From NCBI GenBank assembly GCA_963691705.1, contig OY829541.1, forward strand, positions 11,030,564 to 11,094,563: 64,000 nt of DNA, in the 5' to 3' direction. Both the position numbers and the translations under genes were made by a program. Each line of letters opens with the position of its first letter. Within the stretch, counting starts at the first letter, position 1. The notes under the pieces were generated by a model. The model was not told the origin of the DNA, did not search any database, and worked only from the letters and a program-made list of their open reading frames with translations. The DNA is from Viola odorata. Taxonomy: Eukaryota > Streptophyta > Magnoliopsida > Malpighiales > Violaceae. Shown one piece after another: positions 31,443 to 42,983 of the stretch.

Positions 31443-31488
31443 GGTCACTTGGAACAAGGTTTAACAACCTCAAGTGCAAGAATTAGAT

Positions 31489-32676
31489 ATGGCAAAAGAG
31501 GGTGTTGTGCGCAACAATTCACTATATCTTGACAGCAACAATTTCCGACATTGGAAGAGAAGGTTGAGAACCTTTCTTGGTGTTCAAGACAACGCATCTC
31601 TTGCTCTCTTCACCGGTACTGTTCGTGAGTTCGTAAATTCGGATTCAAGACAGAAGCAGTGGAGAAGTACATGTGAACACTCTTCCGAGCTCAAAAGACA
31701 AGGAAATTGTGGAGCATATCAAAGGAGTTCTTCACCAACTTCCACCTCATCCAGCGAATGCAAAGATATGTGTCTTATGGCTCATGGGGAAAGCGATGAT
31801 GAGGTTAGTAATTCTTCTAGTGATGAACGTGACTATGATGATTTGCAAGAAGCTTTTAATGAACTTGCTGAACATTTTAGTAAAGCTAATAAGAAGAATA
31901 CTAGACTTGCTAAAGAACTAGAGAGCATTAAGAATGAAATTAGCAAGTTAGAAAAGTCTAATAAATGTTTGATTGATGAGAATAATATTTTGACAAATGA
32001 TAATGCTGATTTGAAAGGTGCTTTGGCTAAAACTAGGGATGAGAATTGTGAATTAGAAGAGTTAAACAAAGGTTTAACAATGGAGAATAAATTGCTTGAT
32101 AATGCTAAAGGAAAGGCCATAGATAAAAACTCTACTTGTAATGATTGTGCAAAATCTACCAAAGAAGTAATAGAGTTAAAAGATAAGATCAAGCATCTTG
32201 AGATTACTCTAGATAAGTTTGTCAAGAGTAAGAAAAGTCACCATGATTGCATAAATGATCTCAAGAGAGAAGGTGACATGAGAGGCATTGGCTTTAAACA
32301 TTCTTCATGTGAAAAGAATTTCAAAAATTCCTTTGTTAAAGCTAGGTCTTCCAATTATCATGCTAGCTCTTCTTATTGCCATGGTAGCTCTTCAAATTGG
32401 CATGATAATTCATCAAATTTTGTTCACAAACCTTCACATGATAAGCCTAGATATAAATGTAGCTTTTGCAACAAATTTGGACACTTATCCTATTTTTGCT
32501 ACATTAGAACGGGGCTTGTGAACACAAGACATATTTGGGTACCTAAAGGTACATTTGAAAATGAATATGGACCAAAAAGTTTTGGGTTCCAAGGACTAAC
32601 TGATTTGTCTTGTAGGAATGTCGGAAACCCAATGAAACGAAATGGTATTTGGATAGCGGGTGTTCACGGCATATGA
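31489..32676 (+). pseudogene. E5 gag, shortened
   Basis: Frame from MAKEGVVRNNSLYLD (31489) with gag-like NNFRHWKRRLRTFLG, then a poorly matching stretch (31640-31760), then MCLMAHGESDDEVSNSSSDE and a Lys/Glu/Asn-rich coiled coil (about 31840-32230). A single CCHC knuckle follows (CSFCNKFGHLSYFC, near 32460). The frame ends out of phase with the protease. Sirevirus Gag is usually longer, so most of the core before MCLMA seems deleted. Gag would form the particle. Confidence 0.65.
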
Positions 32677-35600
32677 CGGGTGACAAGTCAAAATTCACCC
32701 ATTTGGAGAAGAAGGACAAAGGAGGAGTGACGTTTGGCGATAACCAAAAACGCAAGGTTTTGGGCATCGGTAAAGTTGGTCATTCTCCTTCTATTGAAAA
32801 TGTGTTATTTGTTCAAGAACTGAAATTTAATCTCTTAAGTATAAGTCAATTATGTGATAGAGATTTATTTGTGGTTTTTACTTCTACACATTGTGAGGTT
32901 AGAAATACACACACACAATCACTTGTTTTCATTGGTAATAGAGTTGGGAATATTTACATGATTGATTTGAATGACATTTCCAATGATCATACTTGTTTAA
33001 GTGTTTTAGTAGATAATTCTTCAATATGGCATAGGAGACTTGTGCATGTAGGAATGGACCATATTGCAAAGCTATCTAGGAAGGAGCTTGTTCGAGGATT
33101 ACCAAAATTGAAGTATGAGATGAAAGGATTGTGCGATGCGTGTCAATATGGAAAGCAAATCAAGAGCTCATTCAAATCCATAAAGACCGTGTCAACTTCA
33201 AGACCACTTCAACTTCTTCACCTTGATCTTTTTGGACCAATAAGGACAGCTAGCTTGGGTGGTAAGAAGTATTGTTTTGTTATTGTGGATGATTATTCTA
33301 GATTTACTTGGGTTTTGTTTTTAACTCATAAGCATGATGCATGTGATAACTTCAAAAGACTTTGCTATAAAATTCAAAATGAAAAAGGTTTCAAGATTTC
33401 CAATATAAGAAGTGATCATGGTGGTGAATTTGAAAATGGCATGTTTCAAGATTTTTGCAATGAAAATGGTATTGATCATAATTTTTCATGTCCTCGCACT
33501 CCTCAACAAAATGGAGTAGCTGAGAGGAAAAATAGATCTTTGCAAGAAGCGGCTAGGACACTTTTAAACGAACACTCTTTACCAAAATATTTTTGGGCCG
33601 AAGCCGTTAGTACCGCATGCTACATTTTAAATCGTGTTTTAATTCGTCCTCTTTTAAACAAGACGTGTTATGAATTATGGCATGATAGAAAACCCACCAT
33701 TGCACATCTTAGAGTCTTTGGTTGCAAATGTTTTATCTTAAACATCAAAGACAATTTGGGAAAGTTTGATGCAAAGTCGGATGAAGGTATCTTTTTAGGT
33801 TATTCTACTTCTAGCAAAGCTTATAGAGTTTATAATAAAAGAACTCTAGTTGTAGAAGAATCCATGCATATTGCATTTGATGAATCTAATCCTTTTGAAA
33901 GTGTGCAAAAGATTGCTAGTGATGTTGTTGATGATTTTGGAAGTCTTCAAGTTCATCCTCCTATGTCGATTCTTGATGATCCAAAAGATGACACTCCATC
34001 TCTAGAAAATCCAGAAACTCAAGAGGAAAAAGAAACTAGAGGAGAGGTCCTTGGAAGTGCAAATGATGAAGTCATTCAAAGTGATCAAGGCCCCTCAACT
34101 TCTAGACCTTGGAAAATGATGAATGCCCATCCACAAGAGCAAATCATAGGTAATCTAAATCGTAGAGGTATGTCTACTCGCTCTTCTTTTAGATATATAT
34201 GTGATCATCAAGCTTTTGTGTCTCAATTTGAGCCTAAAAAGTTTGATGAGGCTTCGCATGATGATTGTTGGATGATTGCCATGCAAGAGGAACTTAATCA
34301 ATTTGAGCGTAATAGTGTTTGGAAATTAGTTCCTAGGCCTAGCAACCATACTATCATTGGAACCAAGTGGGTTTTTCGAAACAAACTTGATGAATCGGGA
34401 AATGTTATTAGGAATAAAGCTAGATTGGTAGCCCAAGGATATAACCAACAAGAAGGTATTGATTTTGATGAAACATTTGCCCCGGTTGCTAGACTTGAAG
34501 CCATTCGCATGTTGTTAGCATTTGCATGTTTTAAAAATATGAGTCTATTTCAAATGGATGTTAAAAGTGCATTTTTAAATGGTTTCATTATGGAAGAAGT
34601 GTATGTTAAGCAACCTTCCGGTTTTGAAGATCATAAATTTCCTAACCATGTGTTTAAATTGGAAAAGGCTTTATACGGTCTTAAACAAGCCCCTAGAGCT
34701 TGGTATGATCGTTTAAGTCAATTTTTATTGAAAAATGGTTTTAAAATGGGAACTATTGATTCTACACTCTTCACTAAACATGATGGAAAACATATGATTA
34801 TTGTGCAAATTTATGTCGATGATATTATTTTTGGTGCCACTAATGTTTCTTTGTGCAAGGATTTTGAAAAATGTATGCATAGCGAATTTGAGATGAGCAT
34901 GATGGGAGAATTGACATTCTTCCTTCGACTTCAAATCCGACAATCTCAAGAAGGCATTTTTATCAACCAAGCAAAGTACATCAAGGATCTCCTCACCAAG
35001 TATGGATATGACAACATCAAGGAGAGTCCAATTCCCCTAAGTCCTACCACAAATCTAGACAAAGATGAAAATGGTAAAGATGTAGATATTACTCTTTATC
35101 GAGGTATGATTGGTAGTCTTTTATATTTAACAGCAAGTAGACCGGATATTATGTTTAGTGTTTGTCTATTTGCTCGTTATCAATCTTGTCCTAAAGAGTC
35201 TCATTTAGGTGCATTGAAAAGAATTTTCAGATATTTGAAAGGCACATCTAAATTAGGACTTTGGTATCCAAAAGGATGTAGCATTGCTCTAGTTGGCTAT
35301 TCCGATTCTGATTTTGCAGGTTGTAGAATTGATAGGAAAAGCACTAGTGGTACATGTCATTTCTTAGGACAAGCTTTGGTTTCTTGGTCAAGTAAGAAGC
35401 AAAACTCGGTTGCTACTTCCACGACGGAAGCTGAATATGTTGCATGTGGTTCTTGTGTAGCACAAGTTTTATGGATGAAGCAAACTTTAGAGGATTTTGA
35501 TCTAAAGTTTAGTGACATTCCTATTTATTGTGATAGTACAAGTGCATTAAAATTGGTCAAGAATCCTATTTGTCATTCACGGACTAAGCATATAGATGTG

Positions 35601-35756
35601 AGACATCATTTTATCCGTGATCATCTAGCAAAAGGGGATATTTCACTACACTTTGTTGGTACTAATGATCAGCTTGCAGATATTTTTACTAAACCTCTAG
35701 CAAAAGATCGGTTCGTGGAGCTAAGACATGAGATCGGCATTTGTTATCCATTTTGA
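32638..35756 (+). CDS. E5 pol: protease - integrase - RT - RNase H
   Basis: Reading begins before the first ATG (32649): [14 protein letters not shown] is the protease active site. Integrase: HHCC zinc region ([13 protein letters not shown]...CDACQYGK), first Asp in HLDLFGP, second in [11 protein letters not shown], Glu in [36 protein letters not shown] and the catalytic YVDD (codons at 34812-34823, about residue 722). RNase [34 protein letters not shown]. Stop at 35756 after ICYPF. No internal stop in about 1038 codons, so it could still be functional if expressed. Normally made as Gag-Pol; the frame offset to gag lies just upstream of 32640. Confidence 0.93.
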
Positions 35757-36427
35757 ATAGATCTCCATTCGGTATTCCTATACACTCCATCTTTAATGTC
35801 TATCTGTTTGTTTATTATTTGAACTACTCTTGATTGCTTGTACTTACTTACTTGTTTCTTATGAATTTGTTTTACCTTTGTTAACAAAGGGGGAATGAAT
35901 TTAGGGGGAGCATAGTATTAAGTGTGGGATATGAAAGAGTGGGATGTTTAAGTGTGTATGTATTGAGTGTGTTGTGTGGTTTACTTTTGTTGGCACTCTA
36001 ATTCTATCTTATACCTATTGTGCCATCTGTTTGTGCTTGCTCTTTATTTCTCCTATTTGGATTTTTTTTTTTTTCTCTTTTTGTTGATGACAAAGGGGGA
36101 GAAGTATATATAGAAAGGGGGAAAGTCTCTATGGGGAGAATAAGGTAAAGGGAGAAGTTTAGAAATGTGTTATGGGTAGTGCAGTTTATGGCTATTGGTA
36201 GCAACATTGGTATCGAAGCTTTGAGCAAGCTTTATTTTTTCTTTGTCATGCTTCTTGTACAACTAACGTTATATGTAGGGGGAGCATAAATGCTCTTGAT
36301 GCATTTCAATAAGGGGAGCCTTCAAGACAAAGATTTAGGGGGAGTTCTTTCTCAAACTCACCTCTTTTTCATCTCTACTTAAAATTTGTGCTTATTTTGT
36401 TTTGGTTAATTTGTGGTTGTCATCATC
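35757..36427 (+). other. E5 3' untranslated region with repeated purine tracts
   Basis: AGGGGGAG/AAAGGGGG words recur near 35888, 35904, 36095, 36115, 36278 and 36338 before the final tract. No envelope-like ORF is present. A short minus-strand open frame at 36004-36228 has no recognisable motif. Confidence 0.6.
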
Positions 36428-36440
36428 AAAAAGGGGGAGA
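36428..36440 (+). other. E5 polypurine tract
   Basis: AAAAAGGGGGAGA two bases before the 3' LTR start TGTTAGCCC. Confidence 0.8.
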
Positions 36441-36441
36441 T

Positions 36442-37808
36442 TGTTAGCCCAAGGGGTATTCGAACCTATTTTGATGATGTATAACACACAAATTAATTAG
36501 TCTACTAATTCAATTTTAAGTGAGAATGTATTTTCAGTTTGCGATCAAGACTTTAAGAAAGCAACAATTCATCAAATCGCAAGCGTGAAGATCAAGTGTT
36601 TTTGAGCTTATTCTTGTAAGTATGATTTCACTCTGACACTTGATTTATGTTCTAGTACCTCAAGAATTTAGTTTCAAAAGGTTTTGGGTCAAAATAAGTT
36701 TTGAAAAACGTTTTAAGTATTTCGGATCAGATGTTTAAACGTGAATCACGTTTAGGGTTAAACGTGAATCACGGTGAGAGATTTTCTCTAACCGTGATCA
36801 CGGTTGGTCCTAACCGTGATCACGTTTGTCTCGTGTCAAAACACCATTTTACATCCGAAGGTAGCGTGAATCACGTTAAGGGTGTTAACGTGATCACGGT
36901 TACGCAACCGTGATCACGGTAAGACCTAACCGTGAATCACGTCAGTCTGCAACGGCTAGTTTTTCAAAAGCTGTAGGAGCTCGTCCTAACCGTGAATCAC
37001 GGTTAGAAGCAGACAAGTTCCAACAGTCACTTTGTCCACTTAAAACGGTCATTTTTGTTCCCATACCCTCTTGTCCGATTCTTCCTCTATCAAAGACTAT
37101 AAATACTCATCCTAGATGAGTAGAACAATAGGAAGAAAAAGAGAAAAACTTAAGAAACCTTCAAACACATTTTTACATTTTACAAGCTCACTCAAATCAG
37201 ATTTTCACAAAGCAAGTGTTCTAAAAACGATTTTATCCATCTTGCTTCATCTTGTCAAGCTTGTCTTCTGGGTTCTTCTTGAGGTAACTTTGAATATTTA
37301 TTGGTGTTGGCTTGGAATCATATATTCATATATTTTGTACACCAATTTGTTTGTTGCATTTTGATACAATTCCATTGTTAAGGTTTGAAAAGTGTACCTA
37401 ACACTTTTGGGTTAAGGGTAGTGTTCTCATCCCACTGAAAGAGAACTTAGGTTTGTGGTTGAGCCCTTGAAAAGCCATAGGTTATAGTTGTGCCTTGAAA
37501 AACTATTGGTAGGTTGTTAGTGAGCCTTGGAAAACTAATTGTAAGGTTGTTGGTGAGCCCCGGAAAACCAAATTCTAAGGTTGTTGAGCTGAACCCGTAA
37601 AAGCTCTAGTGAATAGCAAGGATTGCATTCAGAAATCCTAAGAGGAGGACTCTTAGGTAGTGGAGTACAATTCAGTTGTGAATTGGAACCACTATACATC
37701 TTGTGTTGTGCTTTCCTTCCTTCCCTTGTGTGCAGAAAGTTTGAAGATTTGAAAAGGATTTAGAAAGGGACTATTCACCCCCCCTCTAGTCCATATATTG
37801 ATTTATCA
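36442..37808 (+). repeat. E5 3' LTR
   Basis: 1367 bp; about 50 bp shorter than the 5' LTR because of fewer palindrome units and a shorter poly-C run. Confidence 0.92.
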
Positions 37809-37813
37809 GAATT

Positions 37814-38327
37814 GTCTCATGTTTTACCATCTAAATATTTTTATTTGTCCAACGATCAAGAAGAAGCATCCCCAACGAAGATTCAAGAATTTAGGCATTG
37901 CGCCCCTGAAGTGATCAAGAAGAAGAAACATCACCAGCAAAATCGAAGAACCTGTGCACTTTGCCCTCGCCACGGCCAATCAACGAGTATTGTTCATTGG
38001 AAAAGAAAAAACTATCAACTTCCTTGCTTAAATTTGTTGAACTTTCTCGTGTTAGGGAAGTTATTTTTATCTTGATAAAATGTTGGGGGGCAAACCTTAG
38101 GGTAGTGTGAGAATACTTTCATATACGTCATACATGATTTGATCTTACTGTTTTCCCCATTTTTCAATTGTTCTCTCTTTTTCCATCCATTGTTGTTTCG
38201 TGTTTGTTTCCTCCCTATTCGCAGGGTATAGGTATGCGTCAGTGGAATCTCACACTGTGATCAATCTCTGCCAACAAATCCATCCTTCAATGTCAGAATG
38301 GAGTACGTTACCACTCCTCAATCAACT
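37814..38327 (+). other. E3 internal, between E5 and the 34-bp array
   Basis: No gene recognised. It contains TTGGGGGGCAAACC (38083), another tract like the E3 polypurine tract. Confidence 0.4.
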
Positions 38328-38815
38328 TCGTGTGGCGTTTCAAAACCTCATTTTTTAAAATTTCGTGTGGCGGTTTAAAGCCCCACTTTCAAACTTTCGT
38401 GTGGCGGTTCAAAACCCCACCTTCCAAGTTTCGTGTGGTGGTTCAAGACCCCACCTTTCAAATTTTTTGTGGCGGTTCAAAACCCCACCTTCCAAATTTC
38501 GTGTGGCGGTTCAAAACCCCACCTTTCAACATTTTGTGTGGCGGTTCAAAACCTCACTTTTCAAAATTTTGTGTGGCAGTTTAAAGCTCCACTTTCAAAC
38601 TTTCGTGTGGCGGTTCAAAACCCCACATTCCAAGTTTCGTATGGTGGTTCAAGACCCCACCTTTCAAATTTTGTGTGGCGGTTCAAAACCCCACCTTCTA
38701 AATTTCGTGTGGCGGTTCAAAACCCCACCTTTCAACATTTTGTGTGGCGGTTCAAAACCCCACCTTCCAAATTTCGTGTGGCGGTTCAAAACCCCACCTT
38801 TTAAAATTCCAAAAC
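38328..38815 (+). repeat. E3 tandem repeat, unit about 34-35 bp
   Basis: Fourteen copies of a unit with core GTGTGGCGGTTCAAAACCCC followed by ACCTTCCAAATTTC. Long open frames across it come only from the repeats. Confidence 0.85.
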
Positions 38816-38848
38816 CCCACCTACCAAACTTTTTGGTCTTGTCGTGCG

Positions 38849-39425
38849 GTGACTTAGTCACCCGTGTTTGTGCGACGACGTGGTCGTCCACATCCAGTCG
38901 TGTTGTGTAGTGACGTGGTCACTCACATCCAGTCGAGTTGTGCGATGATGTGGTCGTCCACATCTAGTCGTGTTGTGTAGTGACATGGTCACTCACATCC
39001 AGTCGAGTTGTGCGACGACGTGGTCGTCCACATCCAGTCTTGTTGTGTAGTGACGTGGTCACTCACATCCAGTCGAGTTGTGCGACGACGTGGTCGTCCA
39101 CATCCAGTCATGTTGTGTAGTGACGTGGCCACTCACATCCAGTCGAGTTGTGCGACGACATGGTCGTCCATATCCAGTCGTGTTGTGTAGTGACGTGGTC
39201 ACTCACATCCAGTCGAGTTGTGCGACAATGTGGTCGTCCACATCCAGTCATGTTGTGTAGTGACGTGGTCACTCACATCCAGTCGAGTTATGCGACGACG
39301 TGGTCGTCCACATCCAGTCGTGTTGTGTAGTGACGTGGTCACTCACTTCGAGTTGTGTTGTGCGACGACGTGGTCGTCCACATCCAATCGTGTCACGTGG
39401 TGACGTAGTCACCCACTCTCAGTCG
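38849..39425 (+). repeat. E3 tandem repeat, 70-bp dimeric unit
   Basis: About eight 70-bp units, each made of two 35-bp halves: one with GTGACGTGGTCAC, the other with GACGACGTGGTCGTC, both ending CACATCCAGTCG. Both cores have dyad symmetry around GTG. Confidence 0.88.
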
Positions 39426-39580
39426 TGTTGTACTTTATTTTCCTACATATTTTATTTTCCTGCATTTCCCCTCCTCCTAGAGCAACTTTATTTTCCTGCA
39501 TGTTTTACTTTTCTTGCATGAATTCCCCTCCTCCCAGAGCGACTTTATTTACATTTCCTGCATTTCCCCTCCTGCCCAAA

Positions 39581-40290
39581 GGTTTGAGAGTTGCGGTGTC
39601 CCCGTTAGGATCTCAACTTTTATTTTCCGCATCGACGTCTGAGAATTAGGGTGTCCCCGTTCAGATGTCAACTTTCATTTCCTGCATAGAGGTCCGAGAG
39701 TTGCGGTGTACCGTTCGGATCTCAAGTTTACGTTTTCTACAACGACGTCTGAGAATTGCGGTGTCCCTGTTCAGATGTCAACTTTCATTTCCTGCATAGA
39801 GGTCCGAGAGTTGCGGTGTCCCCGTTCGGATCTCAAGTTTACGTTTTCTGCATCAACGTCCGAGAATTACGGTGTCCCCGTTAGGATGTCAAATTCTATT
39901 CTTGCATAGAGGTCCGAGAGTTGCGGTGTCCCCGTTCGGATCTCAAGTTTACGTTTTCTGCATCGACGTCCGAGAATTGCGGTGTCTCCGTTCAGATGTC
40001 AAATTCCATTCCTGCACAGAGGTCCGAGAGTTGCGGTGTCCCCGTTCGGATCTCAAGTTTACGTTTTCTGCATCGACGTCCGAGAATTGCGGTGTCCCCG
40101 TTTGGATGTCAAATTTCATTCCTGCACAGAGGTCCGAGAGTTGCAGTGTCCCCGTTCGGATCTCAAGTTTACGTTTTCTGCATCGACGTCCAAGAATTGC
40201 GGTGTTCCCGTTCGGATGTCAAATTTCATTCCTGCACAGAGGTTCGAGAATTGTGGTGTCCCCGTTCGGATCTCAAGTTTACACTTCTGC
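39581..40290 (+). repeat. E3 tandem repeat, 110-bp dimeric unit
   Basis: GGTCCGAGAGTTGCGGTGTC recurs at 39691, 39801, 39911, 40021 and 40131, exactly 110 bp apart, with variant copies at 39581 and 40241. Each unit has two similar 55-bp halves (GAGGTCCGAGAG and GACGTCCGAGAA). Confidence 0.9.
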
Positions 40291-40471
40291 AATCTACATT
40301 TCACCCCACTATCAGGGAAGTTATCATTTACATTTCTGCAATTTGTTGTTCATCCCATTATCAGGGGATTCTGCATTTACATTTCGCATTTTTCAAACCA
40401 TTACTGGTTCGGTAGCAACCATCTTTACTGCTCATCAAAAATCTCGATTACATTGGATTTTTGATAAGACA

Positions 40472-40483
40472 GTAAAGAGGGGG
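40472..40483 (+). other. E3 polypurine tract
   Basis: GTAAAGAGGGGG, followed by CAAC and the 3' LTR start TGTTGCTACCC at 40488. Confidence 0.75.
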
Positions 40484-40487
40484 CAAC

Positions 40488-42978
40488 TGTTGCTACCCGA
40501 TTTTGGACTTTTATTTTTTTCATTTGTCGGATTTTTATCATCAATTTTCCTAAAATCATACTTCTATTCATTTTCGTCAATCTGATATTTATTTTTACGC
40601 TTCATGACGTTTAGATTTTATTTCATACCTTTTTCGTATTTTTATCACTTTTTCTCGTTCGAACTCATATCGGTTCCGAGTAAAATTCTCGAAACCAATG
40701 ATCGAACAATTTTACTCATTAGCTACTTAGTTTTATTATTATTTTAACTCTCACCATTTCATTGCATTTTACTCAATTTATATTTTTAAGCATTTTCTTA
40801 TGCTCGAACTTTTATCATTTACATGCGAATTTTTATTGAACTACATAGCGAATTATTCGCCGTTCACTGTGTACTAATAATTTTGTCTCACTTTGTTCTA
40901 TATTCTAGCAATTTTGGTTGGAGTTTTTAGCAAGATTTCTCGTACTGTCAGCTCGAGCCAAATAAACAAATAATATGCATTTTCCCTCTCATTTTCATCA
41001 TCACCGTTGATCACCATGACTTTTTCTTCTTCCAACTCATCCAACGCTCCACACTCTCTCCCTTGGTCTCCAAGCAAGCATTTAATGCCCATTTCATTGC
41101 ATTTTACTCAATTTGAATTTTTAAGCATTTTCTTATGCTCGAACTTTTATCATTTACATACGAATTTTTATTGAACTACATAGCGAACTTTTCGCCGTTC
41201 ACTGTGTACTAATAATTTTGTCTCACTTTGTTCTATATTCTAGCAATTTTGGTTGGAGTTTTTAGCAAGATTTCGCGTACTGTCAGCTCGAGCCAAATAA
41301 ACAAGTAATATGCATTTTCCCTCTCATTTTCATCATCACCGTTGATCACCATGACTTTTTCTTCTTCCAACTCATCCAACGCTCCACACTCTCTCCCTTG
41401 GTCTCCAAGCAAGCATTTAATGCCCATTTTCTCATCCCTGCAACCTCATCTCTACAACATCTTCCTCGCTGTCCCTAGTCTACGAGCAACCTCAACGTGG
41501 CTCCTTTCTTGCTCCTCACGTTCAGCCTTGTCATTGCCCATTGACGTCATCACGCCCACGTCATCCTCGCCCTCAACCGACTTACTTGCCTATAAATACC
41601 AAGCTCGAGCGATTGATTGAGGGGTAGAAGGGCCAAATGAAGAGCTCATGCACTCTATCCTCCACTTGTTTTTATATTTTCTGCATTTTTTTATGTTTCT
41701 CTCGCTGCCACGATGTCGCTGGGCTGCTGAAGGAGAAGGTGACGCTGCTGGCTTGCCGCTGCTGCTCCTGTCTCCGCCTACTGCCGTCATCGTCTGCTGC
41801 TATCGCCGGAGCCGTTGTTCTGTCGTGTTGCTCCTTGCTTCGTTGCTGCCATGCCTCGCCGTCACGCAGCACCGCCGCGCTGCCCCATCGCTGCCACTCC
41901 ACGGTGTTGCTGTTCGCCGCGAAGATGACCGTCGCTGCCGCCGCCGCTGTGCTTCTGTTCGCCGTGGAGCTGCAGCTGCCCTCAGTTGTTGTGCTCTGTT
42001 GCGCTGCTGAAATTGCCATGACCATTTGATTGATGGCTAGACGTGGGAAACGATGAGCAGTAAGGGAAAATGGGCTTGGCACAAGCCAAGCCCAAGTGGG
42101 AGAGAAAATGGGTTGCGCCTTGCGCAAGCCCATGAGGAAGAGAGAGTGGGCTGCCCAGCAGCCCTCACGGGTGAAGAAGAATGGGCTGCCATGGGCCCAA
42201 TTTCTAGGCCCAATGGGCCTAGTACAATGTCAGTCCATCACATTTATTTTTCATGATGATTTTTCCGGTGCTTGTACTGTTTATTTATTTTCTGCACTCG
42301 TACTGTTTATTTACTTTTTGCATACTTGTACTGTTTATTTATTTTTCGCATGTTTGTACTGTTTATTTATTTTTCGTATGCTTGTATGCTTGTATGCTCG
42401 TTTATTTTCGCCTGTTATGCATGCTTAGATAATTGTTCATCCAAATTAATTAATTATTTTCGCTCGCGTGTAGCAATTGGCAAATATTTAATCGTTCAAC
42501 GTTATCCTCTCCGTGCCAAAATAAACTCAATAAAAAATGGGTAAATCACCCGTAGCCCAAATCAAGTAAACATTTCTTCCCTTTTATTTATTCACTCTTC
42601 TCCGCTTGTATGCATGATACTTAAAGTTATTAAAATTTAATTTATCCAGTGGGCATGATCACTTAAAGTAGGACTTTTAATATTTCAAGCATAATTTAAA
42701 CACCTCTTTCTCCGGTAACCTTTTTTTTAGGATGTGACTCGGGTGCCTAATACCTTCCCGAGTCCATAATACGACCCCGAATCACTATTTTCGGGTTCAA
42801 ACCCCTTTCGCCTTAGTTTTTTATTTTTTATACATGACACTTAGGTTCCCTAAACCTATAAACAAAATTAGGGTGGCGACTTCATTAACATCATATGAGA
42901 TGAGTCCAATTTCATCTCACATCCCGTCCCAAACTTGCTTCGCATTAGGAAAAGGAATCTAAAAAAAGGGGTGCGACA
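40488..42978 (+). repeat. E3 3' LTR
   Basis: 2491 bp, TGTTGCTACCCG to GGGGTGCGACA. It has the 335-bp duplication (40758-41427), TATAAATA (41591-41598), the GC-rich ORF region (41637-42029) and four short-repeat units (about 42270-42380). Confidence 0.9.
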
Positions 42979-42983
42979 CACAG

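Larger units (their letters stand above)
30010..37808 (+). mobile_element. E5: Sirevirus-like Ty1/copia retrotransposon
   Basis: LTRs of 1417 and 1367 bp (30010-31426, 36442-37808), TGTTAGCCC to GATTTATCA, with perfect GAATT duplications (30005-30009, 37809-37813). Copia domain order: protease, integrase, RT, RNase H. The pol frame of 1035 codons is unbroken. The LTRs differ at only a few substitutions plus repeat-number and poly-C changes, so it is probably the youngest element. Gag is shortened and out of frame with pol. No envelope-like ORF lies between RNase H and the 3' LTR. Lineage rests on integrase/RT wording, repeated purine tracts and LTR palindromes. Confidence 0.92.
9236..42978 (+). 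mobile_element. E3: large non-autonomous Ogre-like LTR element, interrupted by E4 and E5
   Basis: LTRs of 2524 and 2491 bp (9236-11759, 40488-42978) start TGCTGCTACCCG/TGTTGCTACCCG and end GGGGTGCGACA. They are flanked by CATAG (9231-9235) and CACAG (42979-42983), a 5-bp duplication with one mismatch. The PBS is TGGCGACTTCACTGGGGA and the PPT is AAAGAGGGGG, both in the style of Tat/Ogre elements. Without E4 and E5 it is about 11.5 kb. No gag or pol domain is found in the 6.4-kb internal region, which is mostly tandem repeats plus short unidentified ORFs. It would depend on a coding relative for mobility. Confidence 0.85.

Noticed and set aside
38330..38910. Overlapping plus and minus open frames of 75-181 codons
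   Set aside because: They run through the 34-bp tandem array; repeats keep several frames open at once. No protein signature.
39008..39521. Series of 60-73 codon frames offset by 70 bases
   Set aside because: By-products of the 70-bp repeat.
38849..40290. Possible CRISPR-like array
   Set aside because: Units are directly adjoining with no unique spacers, and the DNA is plant nuclear; these are tandem repeats in a retrotransposon.
39872..40585. Plus-strand frames of 160-237 codons
   Set aside because: By-products of the 110-bp repeat that run on into the LTR; same text recurs in three frames.
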